Shown piece after piece: positions 54,897 to 62,843 of a stretch of 64,000 nt of DNA. Numbering within the stretch: the stretch's first letter is position 1; each line of letters opens with the position of its first letter. Under the pieces are notes generated by a model that worked only from the letters and a program-made list of their open reading frames with translations, made no database searches and was not told the DNA's origin. Position numbers and translations under genes: made by a program. The stretch comes from PoT sp049331405 (lineage in GTDB: Bacteria; Planctomycetota; Planctomycetia; Isosphaerales; Isosphaeraceae): NCBI RefSeq assembly GCF_049331405.1, contig NZ_CP186276.1, forward strand, positions 1-64,000, read 5' to 3'.

Positions 54897-57244
54897 TGCT
54901 CTCCTCCGGCCGAGACACGAGCGAATGGGTCGAGCAACAGGTCGAGCTCATGGCCTCGGCCTGGGAACGCGGCGAGCCGATCCCCGTCGAGGACATCCTG
55001 GCCCGGAACGAGGGCCTCGGGCCCGAAGCATCGGTCCGATTGATCTATGAGGAGATCGTCCTCCGTCGCGAGGCCGGCCGGGAGTGCCCGTCCGCCGAGA
55101 TCGACCGCCGCTTCCCTCAATGGGCGGCGGAACTCAGGCTCCTCCTGGAATGCAATCGCCTGCTCCTGCCGCTGACACCGCCCCTCGCCTTCCCCGAGGC
55201 CGGCGATCGGCTCGGCCCGTTTCGCCTCGTCGCCGAGATCGGCCGGGGCGCATCCGGGCGTACGTTCCTCGCGAGCGAGCCCGCCCTGGCCGACCGAGCG
55301 GTCGTCCTCAAGCTCATCCCCTACGACCACCGCGAACACCTCTCGCTCGCGCGGTTGCAGCACACGCACATCGTCCCCCTCTTCTCGGAACAGGCCTTCC
55401 CGGAGCGTGGCCTGCGGGCGCTCTGCATGCCTGCTCTCGGCGGGGCGAGCCTCGACAGGATCCTCGGCCAGATCCAGGGCAAGGAGACGGCGGGACGGCA
55501 CGGCCGGGATCTCGTCGCGGCCCTCGCGTGCTCCCCCTCGACGCTCGTCGCTCCCCCCGCGAATGACAGCCCCTATCGTCGATATCTCGAGCAGACGGCC
55601 TTCGTGCCCTCGGCCTGCTGGATCGCGGCCTGCCTCGCCGACGCGCTCCACTACGCGCACGAGCGGGGCGTCGTGCATATGGACGTCAAGCCGTCTAACG
55701 TCCTGATCTCGGCCGACGGCCAGCCGATGCTCCTCGACTTCCACCTGGCCCGCCCCCCCGGCAAGGCCGACGATTCCCCGGGCGTCCGACTCGGCGGCAC
55801 GGCGGGTTGGATGTCCCCCGAGCAAGCGTCGACATTCGAAGCCCTGCGCACGGGCCGTGAACCCGCCGCGGCCATCGATCGTCGCTCCGACATCTATTCA
55901 CTTGGCCTGCTCCTGTGCGAGATGCTGGGAGGCCCCGGGGCCCGGCTCGATGCGGCCGCCGGGAAGCCCTGGCACGAAAATCATCCCGACGTGAGCATAC
56001 CCCTGGCGCGAGTCGTCGCGAGATGCCTCGAGCCCTCCGCCGACGATCGCTATCAGGACGGGGCCTCGCTGGCCGACGACCTGCGTCGGCTCCTCGGCGA
56101 AACCTCCTCGCGAGAGCCTGGCCCCCGGGCAAGGCTTCGCAGCCCCCTGATGCGTTGGGGCATTCGGGTCTCGGTCTCGGCCGCCGTGGCGCTCGTCATC
56201 GGCCTGGCCGCGTTGGCACCGATGCTCGACTGGCTCACCCTCCGGGACGCGCTCAGGCCCGCGACGGCCCTCCGAGATCCGCGGTCGAGACGGATTCAGG
56301 GGGCGGCCGAGGTCCACGAACTCGCCGATGCACTCCGCTTCCGATACGGGATCGACCTGCCGACGAGCGCGGAAGCCCGCGAGTTGGAGGCCCATTGCCG
56401 GAGGCTCTGGCGAGACCGCGAGGCGCTCCTCGACCGCAAATGGGGAGACCTCGAGGCCGAGGGACAACTGCGCACCGACCTGCGAGAGCTGGCCCTCGCG
56501 GTGGCCGACTTCCAGACTCGCCTCTCCGCCCCCGAACGTGCCGAGTCGTCCCGGCAGGAGGCGCTACGAGTGCTCGCCGAGGCCGAGTCGAGCCTGGGCC
56601 CGAGCCCTGCCATCGAACGTCGCCGCCATGCTTATGGCGCGGTATTCGGACCTACCGCCGCGGCCGACTCCCCCACCTCTCCCTGGGAGCGCTATGACCT
56701 GGGCCGCTTCTATCTCAGGACGGGCCGATTCGACCTGGCCGTCGAGGAGTTCGAACGGGCACTCGAAGAACGCCCGCAAGATTACTGGCCCCACTTCTAC
56801 CTGGGCCTTTCTTGCTATCGGCTCGGCCGGTTCCACGACGCGGTCTCTGCGTTCCGCGTCTGCCTCGCGCTCGAGCCCAACGGCGTCTGCTACTTCAACC
56901 GCGGCCTGGCCTGGGAGGCCCTGGGGCGGCTCGATCGCGCGTCGAAGGACTATGGCCAGGCGCTCGCGCTCGACCCTCGGCTGGCCGCCGCGGCGCTGAA
57001 CCGAGGCATCCTCTCTCATCGACAGGGGCATTACGCCGAGGCGATCGAGGATTACCGACGCGCCCTCCTCTGCGACCCGGCTCCGGAACTCCTCGGGCGC
57101 ATCCATTACCACCTGGCCGTCGCCCATCTCGCGCGGGGGGACAGCCGCTCGGCCCTGGCGAGCCATTCGAAAGCCCTCGAATTCGGCTCCGAGGAGGCGA
57201 GGATCCTCGAACCGCAGATCCGCCGATCATCCCGCCGCCCTTGA
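54896..57244 (+). CDS. Ser/Thr protein kinase with membrane helix and TPR domain
   Basis: 782 residues. An N-terminal helical region (1-105) precedes the kinase domain. The glycine loop is EIGRGASGRTFLA, the ATP Lys is 139 (VVLKLIP), and the catalytic loop is VVHMDVKPSNVL with Asp263. The metal-binding Asp281 lies in LDFHLARP, so DFG is DFH. GTAGWMSPEQA and a degenerate C-lobe follow. One membrane helix (VSVSAAVALVIGLAALAPML, about 425-445) leads to an extracytoplasmic region with TPR repeats (YDLGRFYLRTGRFDLAVEEF onward). It probably senses the envelope and phosphorylates the coupled ECF sigma factor. Confidence 0.9.
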   Translation: MLSSGRDTSEWVEQQVELMASAWERGEPIPVEDILARNEGLGPEASVRLIYEEIVLRREAGRECPSAEIDRRFPQWAAELRLLLECNRLLLPLTPPLAFPEAGDRLGPFRLVAEIGRGASGRTFLASEPALADRAVVLKLIPYDHREHLSLARLQHTHIVPLFSEQAFPERGLRALCMPALGGASLDRILGQIQGKETAGRHGRDLVAALACSPSTLVAPPANDSPYRRYLEQTAFVPSACWIAACLADALHYAHERGVVHMDVKPSNVLISADGQPMLLDFHLARPPGKADDSPGVRLGGTAGWMSPEQASTFEALRTGREPAAAIDRRSDIYSLGLLLCEMLGGPGARLDAAAGKPWHENHPDVSIPLARVVARCLEPSADDRYQDGASLADDLRRLLGETSSREPGPRARLRSPLMRWGIRVSVSAAVALVIGLAALAPMLDWLTLRDALRPATALRDPRSRRIQGAAEVHELADALRFRYGIDLPTSAEARELEAHCRRLWRDREALLDRKWGDLEAEGQLRTDLRELALAVADFQTRLSAPERAESSRQEALRVLAEAESSLGPSPAIERRRHAYGAVFGPTAAADSPTSPWERYDLGRFYLRTGRFDLAVEEFERALEERPQDYWPHFYLGLSCYRLGRFHDAVSAFRVCLALEPNGVCYFNRGLAWEALGRLDRASKDYGQALALDPRLAAAALNRGILSHRQGHYAEAIEDYRRALLCDPAPELLGRIHYHLAVAHLARGDSRSALASHSKALEFGSEEARILEPQIRRSSRRP

Positions 57245-57431
57245 TGCCCAATCCTTCCGAGAATTCGCACGCCTGAATTTTCTTGCCCCAGCCGCGCGCG
57301 CTTTCGGGACCCATCTCCGTTCCTTGAAATCGGGGAAGGGATCGCCTGCGGAGTCAGGCAACCCCCGCGCGGGGTGCGACGACGATGTCGCATCCCGCCG
57401 AAAGACCGAAAGCTCATGGCGGGGCTCCGAG

Positions 57432-59009
57432 ATGGATCGAGAGGCCGAGGTTCCATCGACGTCATCGCGGGTGCGAGAATTCCTGGGCACGCGACGTGCC
57501 GTCTGGTGGCTGATCCTCCTGGGAGCGGCCCCGCGCCTGATGCTGGCGGCGGCGATCGGCCCGGGGAATGACGAGTCCTATCACTATCTCTACGCGGTCA
57601 ATGCCGACCTGAGTTATCTCGACCATCCGCCGATGGTCGCCCTGCTCGAATCCGCCGGCCTGGCGTTGGTCAAATTCCACGCCTCGGCCTTCGCGATGCG
57701 GATCGGCACGATCCTCACGTTCGCCGGCTCGACCTGGCTCATGGCCAGGATGACGGCCAGGTATTACGGCGCCCTCGCGGGATGGCTCGCGGCCTTCGCG
57801 TTCAACGTCGATGCCTATCATGGGATCGCCTGCTCGAGCTTCGTCCTGCCCGACGGCCCCCTCACCTTCTTCTGGCTGCTCACGCTCGACCGCCTGCTGA
57901 TCGCCCTCGAATCGCCGGCGAAACTTCGCCCGTGGATCTGGGTCGGCCTCGCCTGGGGAGGGGCGATGCTGAGCAAGTATCAGGCGGTCTTCCTCCCCAT
58001 CGGGACCCTCGTCACCCTCTGGCTCGACGGCCGATGCCGCCGGGTGCTCTCCAGGTGGGGCCCCTATCTGGCGTTCGCGATCGGCCTGATCCTCTTCTCT
58101 CCCGTCGTGTACTGGAACGCCACGAATGACTGGGTCTCCTTCTCTTTCCAGGGGGGTCGAGCCCTGGGAGGTTCGGGCCCCCGCCCCGACCTCTTCCTCG
58201 GCTTCATCGCCGCCCAGGCGGCCTACCTCTTCCCCTGGGTCTGGATCCCCCTGGCGCTCGTCCTCTTCCATCGGCTCAGGGACCAACTCAACGGCCGCAC
58301 GGTCGACCCCTGGACGCGATTCTTCATGGTGCAGGCCCTCGTGCCGATCCTTGCGTTTACCTCCGTCGCGTTGGTGCGGCCGGTGCTGCCCCACTGGGCA
58401 CAGGTCGGCTACCTGGGCGCCTTCCCGCTCCTCGGCCGTGCCTGGTCGAGCCGATGGGCCTCGGGCCCGCGTCGGAACGCCCTGCGGGCGGCGTTCCTCG
58501 GCTCGACCTGGCTCTCATTCATCATTTTATTGTGTGTCCACACCAATACGGGGATCCTCCAGTTCGGGGGGCACAGGCTCCTGGGCATGATGCCGGTCTC
58601 GCGCGACCCCACCCTCGATTTCTACGGTTGGGATCAAATTCTCAGGGAATTGCGCCATCGAGGCCTGGTCGAGGGATCGGGGACGTTCCTCTTCTCCGAC
58701 CGCTGGTATCTCAGCAGCCACCTGGCGTTTGTCACCGAGAACCGGCTCCCCGTGACCTGCTTCAACCGCCGGCACGCCCAGGGCTTCGCCCTCTGGAGCC
58801 GCAGCAATGAGTGGGTCGGGCGCGACGGGATCTACGTCGGGCTCGATGATTGCCGGAAGTCGGCCCTGGATATCTCGAGGTGGTTCCGCCGCTTCGAATC
58901 CCTCGGGACCTTCCCCGTCCTCCGCAAAGGCGTCCCCGTGCGCGAGGTCCACCTCTATCGCGGCATCACGCAAATCGCACCGTTCCCCTTCGGGGAGAAG
59001 TTCCGATGA
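57432..59009 (+). CDS. GT39-like (PMT_2) membrane glycosyltransferase
   Basis: 525 residues with about ten membrane helices. The first extracytoplasmic loop holds the acidic residues typical of GT-C enzymes (IGPGNDESYHYLYA, then LSYLDHPPMVALL). SKYQAVFLPIGTLVTLW and a soluble C-terminal domain (FLFSDRWYLSSHLAFV) follow. GT39-like enzymes transfer sugars from polyprenyl-phosphate donors to lipids or proteins on the outer face. ATG 57432 is chosen because the membrane region follows directly. It lies 187 nt after the kinase gene on the same strand. Confidence 0.82.
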   Translation: MDREAEVPSTSSRVREFLGTRRAVWWLILLGAAPRLMLAAAIGPGNDESYHYLYAVNADLSYLDHPPMVALLESAGLALVKFHASAFAMRIGTILTFAGSTWLMARMTARYYGALAGWLAAFAFNVDAYHGIACSSFVLPDGPLTFFWLLTLDRLLIALESPAKLRPWIWVGLAWGGAMLSKYQAVFLPIGTLVTLWLDGRCRRVLSRWGPYLAFAIGLILFSPVVYWNATNDWVSFSFQGGRALGGSGPRPDLFLGFIAAQAAYLFPWVWIPLALVLFHRLRDQLNGRTVDPWTRFFMVQALVPILAFTSVALVRPVLPHWAQVGYLGAFPLLGRAWSSRWASGPRRNALRAAFLGSTWLSFIILLCVHTNTGILQFGGHRLLGMMPVSRDPTLDFYGWDQILRELRHRGLVEGSGTFLFSDRWYLSSHLAFVTENRLPVTCFNRRHAQGFALWSRSNEWVGRDGIYVGLDDCRKSALDISRWFRRFESLGTFPVLRKGVPVREVHLYRGITQIAPFPFGEKFR

Positions 59010-59013
59010 CCGC

Positions 59014-59724
59014 TCATTCGGATATCGACATGGAAGCCGATTTGACGCCAGTGGCGAAGGGAATCCTGACGGTGAACATCGAGCCGGCCCCGACGACACT
59101 CTCGGCCCTGATATCGCCGCCGTGGGCCTCGACGATCCATCGGCAGATGCTCAAGCCGAGGCCCGAGCCGCTCGACGCGCGGGCCTGGTCGGCTCGATAG
59201 AAACGCTCGAAGATGTGGGGCAGGTGCGTGCCCGCGATGCCGACGCCCGTGTCCGAGACCGTCAGCGCGGCCTCGCGGCCGTTGGGCTGGATCCGGAGTT
59301 CGACCGAGCCCCCCGCCGGGGTGAACTTGATCGCGTTGTCGATGAGGTTCGTCACGAGTTGCCGGAGCCGCTGGACATCCCCCCGCACCATGACCTGCGG
59401 CGGGGAGGCCCATCGGAACGAGATCCCACGCTCCTCGGCCAGGGGCTCGTACATCTCCGCGGCCTCCCCGGCCAGGGCCGAGAGGTCCACATCATCCAGT
59501 CGGACGGCAACCTCCCCGGCATCCGCCTGCGCGAGCAGGAGGAGGCCGTTGACCAGGGCCGTGAGCCGCTCGCACTGCTCGCCGAGAGACGCGAGCGCAT
59601 CGCGATAGCCGTCGACGGATCGCGGCTGCTGGAGGGCGACGTCGACGGCCGCCCGCATCGCGGCCAGCGGGCTCCTGAGTTCGTGCGAGGCGTCGGCCGT
59701 GAATCTGATGGAGATCGCCCGCAA
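59014..59724 (-). pseudogene. Sensor histidine kinase, N-terminal sensor part missing
   Basis: 236 codons. It starts almost at the phosphoacceptor motif (RFTADASHELRSPLAAMRAA) and then has a complete HATPase domain (NLIDNAIKFTPAGG, VSDTGVGIAG, GSGLGLSICRWIVEAHGG). The signal peptide, sensor, membrane helices and HAMP of this kinase class are absent, because homology stops at about 59710. The cut coincides with the start of a PepSY-like fragment on the other strand. It is convergent with and nearly abuts the GT39-like gene (4 nt). Possibly expressed as a soluble kinase core, but more likely a remnant. Confidence 0.8.
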
Positions 59725-59869
59725 GGAGTTGCCGGGCTACACCTTCGACACGGCCTACAAGATGAAGGTCGACGGCAAGGACGCGTACGAGATCAAGGGC
59801 AAGGACATGCGAGGCAAGGTCCGCGAGGTCGAGGTCTCGGTCGACGGCAAGGTCCTCGAGGTCGAATGA
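59708..59869 (+). pseudogene. PepSY-like domain fragment, 5' truncated
   Basis: 53 codons from an in-frame ATG. ARKELPGYTFDTAYKMKVDG and KDAYEIKGKDMRGK through VSVDGKVLEVE make up one PepSY-like repeat with its final strand. The signal peptide and first part are missing upstream. PepSY-like secreted proteins are often encoded beside OmpR/EnvZ-type systems, consistent with both fragments coming from one former locus. It is absent from long-frame lists because it is so short. Confidence 0.65.
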
Positions 59870-59967
59870 GCCCGGATTCCGGCCGCGAGGCCATCATGTC
59901 CTGAAGTCTGCGGCGGGGCTATTTGAGGTCGAAGCGTTGGTGAACCCCGGGGCGATAGACCCCGCCC

Positions 59968-61455
59968 TCAAGGTGCCGAGCGTGGCCGATCGCCGGATCG
60001 GTTTTCCCTGGCAGGCGACGATGCGGAGTCGGGAAGGAGTGCCGTCGGTCCGGAGGGGCGTCCCGGCTCCTGCCCGTGTTGCCGGGGGAGTCCCTTCAGG
60101 ATTTCCTCGGTCGCCCGCAGCCTCGAGGAGACGCCGGGCTGGGGAAAGAGGCCGCCGGCCAGGATCAGGGCCGAGAACGTCAGCAGGGCGGCCCGCTCGC
60201 GGGGGCAGAGCTCCAGGGAGACGGCCGACAGATGCCGGGCGCCGGTGAAGAGGAGGAAATAGGCGCGCAAGACGGCGATCCCATTGAGTGCGGCGGCGAC
60301 GACCACCCCGACCCCGACATGCAGGCCGGCCTCGATCGCGCCGTCGACGAGCAGCTCGGCCGAGATGAAGCCGATGGTCCCGGGGAACCCGACGCTCGCC
60401 AGGCCCGTCACGAGGAAGGACGCGGCGAGGGCGGGGGTGGTCTCGCCCAGGCCCCGGTAGGAGGTCAGCGGGAGGCGACCGAAGCGGGCCTCCAGGCAGC
60501 GCAAGGTCAGGCCGAAGCCGCCGAGCGAGAAGATCGTCGCGGGCCAGAGGCAGAGCGCCCCCGTCAGGGAAAGCTCGTTGCGCAGCTGGAGACCGACGAG
60601 CACGAGCGAGGCCTGGCTGAGGAAGAGATAGGCGAAGAATCGGCGGGCCTCGCGCTGGACGGTGGCCATCCCCGCCGCGTAGACGGCGGTCGCCAGCGAG
60701 ACCATCCCGAGCGCCTGCAGGACCCAGTCCGGGCCGTAGGGGATGACGAGGCGGACGGCCGCGTAGACGCCGCTCAGCGGGATCACGTAGAGCAACGCGA
60801 TCCCGATCGAGGCGTGCTCGAACCAGTCGGTCACCCAGCAATGGGCCGGGACGGTCCCGCATCGGATGAGGATCGCCCCCAGGAGCGAGAGCGTCGCCCA
60901 CCACGGGGCCTGCCCCGGGGCGGTCGCGTGGGGCTCGACCCCCCACCAGCCCAGCACCAGCAGGCCGACGAATAAGGACATATGCAAGGCATAGACCCGG
61001 GCGGGACGCCGGCGAATCCGCAGCTCGACATAGGGGGGCAAGGTCGAGGCGGACAGCAGGACGATCAGGGCCCACGGATCCGTGCAGCCGAACATGGCGA
61101 GCCGGATCGCCTCGGCGGTCAGCGACCACGCGAAGGAGAACCGTCGCATGTGATTCCGCGCCGTGGCCATCGTCAACAGGAAATGGAGCAGCGCGACCGC
61201 GGGCAAGAGGGGCGCATTCAGCTCGTCGAGGCCGAACAGGGGACGTCCGAACAGGTAGGGCTGGATGCTCCACCGCGGCGACTCGCCGGCGTAGAACGCC
61301 AGGCAGGCCAGGCCGGCGCACGCGAACGCCGCCGCGGTGAAGGCCATCCCCCATCGGTGGGCGCGGTAAGGGTCGCGCAAACGGCTCACGGCCGGGGCAC
61401 CGACCGTGGCGACTCCGACCGCGAGCTCGAGCCAGGGCATCTGGAGGGGGTTCAT
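59968..61455 (-). CDS. Second proton-conducting antiporter-like membrane subunit of a DAB-type transporter
   Basis: 495 residues with about 13 membrane helices. It is distantly related to NuoN/NuoM/MrpD subunits: GTVPAHCWVTDWFEHASIGI replaces the usual proton-pump motif, and FAYLFLSQASLVLVGLQL and GFPGTIGFISAEL match later helices. It overlaps the preceding antiporter-like gene by 4 nt (ATGA). Together they would drive bicarbonate or CO2 uptake with DabA using the proton gradient. A basic disordered tail (RPSGPTALLPDSASSPARE) ends the protein. Confidence 0.82.
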   Translation of the reverse strand: MNPLQMPWLELAVGVATVGAPAVSRLRDPYRAHRWGMAFTAAAFACAGLACLAFYAGESPRWSIQPYLFGRPLFGLDELNAPLLPAVALLHFLLTMATARNHMRRFSFAWSLTAEAIRLAMFGCTDPWALIVLLSASTLPPYVELRIRRRPARVYALHMSLFVGLLVLGWWGVEPHATAPGQAPWWATLSLLGAILIRCGTVPAHCWVTDWFEHASIGIALLYVIPLSGVYAAVRLVIPYGPDWVLQALGMVSLATAVYAAGMATVQREARRFFAYLFLSQASLVLVGLQLRNELSLTGALCLWPATIFSLGGFGLTLRCLEARFGRLPLTSYRGLGETTPALAASFLVTGLASVGFPGTIGFISAELLVDGAIEAGLHVGVGVVVAAALNGIAVLRAYFLLFTGARHLSAVSLELCPRERAALLTFSALILAGGLFPQPGVSSRLRATEEILKGLPRQHGQEPGRPSGPTALLPDSASSPARENRSGDRPRSAP

Positions 61456-62843
61456 ATCGTGTCTTCGATCGGTTCGGGGCGGGCGTCCATGCGATCGGAC
61501 TCGCGGGAGGGCCCTCCGAGCAGGAAGTCGGTCCAGCGACGCTCCATCGCGTCGCACCGGCGGAAAGCCCCGACGAACGGGGCGACGACGTATTCGCGCA
61601 AGAGCGCGTCGAGATAACCCCGCTCGAGCGCGAAGCGGTAGAGCCAGGCCTGGCGGCCAGGGGCGGCGACCCATCGCGAGGGCCCGCTCGCCCCCGGGAG
61701 CCGCTCGCCGATGGCGTCCTCGAGCGTCCTGTAGTCCTGCATGAGGGACGGGGCGCGGATGAACTGGAGCGTGCGCAAGCAGGCGTGCCCGAGCAGGTGG
61801 ACGAGGGCCGCATACCGGAAGCCGAGCCCGATCTCGGCGACGATGATCCCCACCTGCGCCAGCGAGGCGAACGAGAGTGCGGACTTGATGTCCGTCTGCA
61901 CGCGCCCCGCCACGTGGGCGAAGGCCGCGGTCGACAGCCCCAGCGCGACGACCGCGGCCGCGAGCGCCGGCGAACGCTCCAGGAGCGGGCTCACCCTCAG
62001 CAGCAGGAACGCCCCGAGGTGCACCGAGAGGGCCCCGTAGAAGACGGCGCTCGAGGGGGTCGGCCCCTCCATCGCCCGGGGGAGCCAGCCCGAGAAGGGG
62101 ATGAGGGCCGACTTCCCCGCGGCCGCCACCAGCAGGAGGAGGCCCGCCCCGAGCGCCTGGCCCGGCGTGACCGCGGCATGGCCGTAGGGCCAGAGCCCCG
62201 CGCCCACGAGCAGGTCGAAGTCCCCCTCGCCCCGGAGGTGGTGGGTCGTCACGGCGGCCAGGAGCAGGGCCGCATCCGAGATCCGGTAGACCGTCCAGAC
62301 CCAGAGCCCGTTCCTCGACGGCGAAGGGCGCTCCTGGAAGAACGCGACCAGCAGCGCCGAGGAGAGCCCCACGAGCTCCCAGCCGGCGAAGAGCGTCTCG
62401 ATCGTCCCCGCCAGCGAGGTGACGACCATCCCCAGCACGAAGAGCGAATAGAGCACGAAGAAGCGATGGAACCCCCGCTCGCGGTGCATGTACTTCGCGG
62501 CGAACGCGCCGATCGTCCCCGAGAGGACGTACGACAGGATCGCGAACGGGACCGAGAGGCGGTCGAAGGAGAATTTCACCGAGAATCGGTAGCGGTGCGG
62601 GATGACGACCCAGTCGCCGAGCGCGATCGGGACGTGCCGGACCCCGGTGGCCAGCATCAGCGCCAGCACCGCGACGGCCGCGGACAGGCCCGAGACGATC
62701 GCGACGTAGACCATCAGCGACGTCGTCGCCTCGGCCGGCTTGCGCCCCGGGAGCGACGCGGCGCCGAGGCCGAGCGTGAGCACGAGCGGGCTGGCGATCA
62801 CGACGAGCCCGAGGAGCGTCATCGTATCAAGATAGCCTATCAT
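61452..62843 (-). CDS. dabB: DabB-like NuoL/ND5-family membrane subunit
   Basis: 463 residues with about 13 membrane helices. ND5-type features: FSFDRLSVPFAILSYVLSGTIG, YMHRERGFHRFFVLYSLF, the helix with ETLFAGWELVGLSSALLVAFF carrying the conserved Glu, and AAGKSALIPFSGWLPRAMEGPTPSSA with the conserved Lys. In DAB complexes this subunit couples cation flow to the DabA carbonic-anhydrase-like partner. It starts inside the 3' end of dabA (17-nt overlap). The symbol rests on context with DabA. Confidence 0.85.
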   Translation of the reverse strand: MIGYLDTMTLLGLVVIASPLVLTLGLGAASLPGRKPAEATTSLMVYVAIVSGLSAAVAVLALMLATGVRHVPIALGDWVVIPHRYRFSVKFSFDRLSVPFAILSYVLSGTIGAFAAKYMHRERGFHRFFVLYSLFVLGMVVTSLAGTIETLFAGWELVGLSSALLVAFFQERPSPSRNGLWVWTVYRISDAALLLAAVTTHHLRGEGDFDLLVGAGLWPYGHAAVTPGQALGAGLLLLVAAAGKSALIPFSGWLPRAMEGPTPSSAVFYGALSVHLGAFLLLRVSPLLERSPALAAAVVALGLSTAAFAHVAGRVQTDIKSALSFASLAQVGIIVAEIGLGFRYAALVHLLGHACLRTLQFIRAPSLMQDYRTLEDAIGERLPGASGPSRWVAAPGRQAWLYRFALERGYLDALLREYVVAPFVGAFRRCDAMERRWTDFLLGGPSRESDRMDARPEPIEDTI

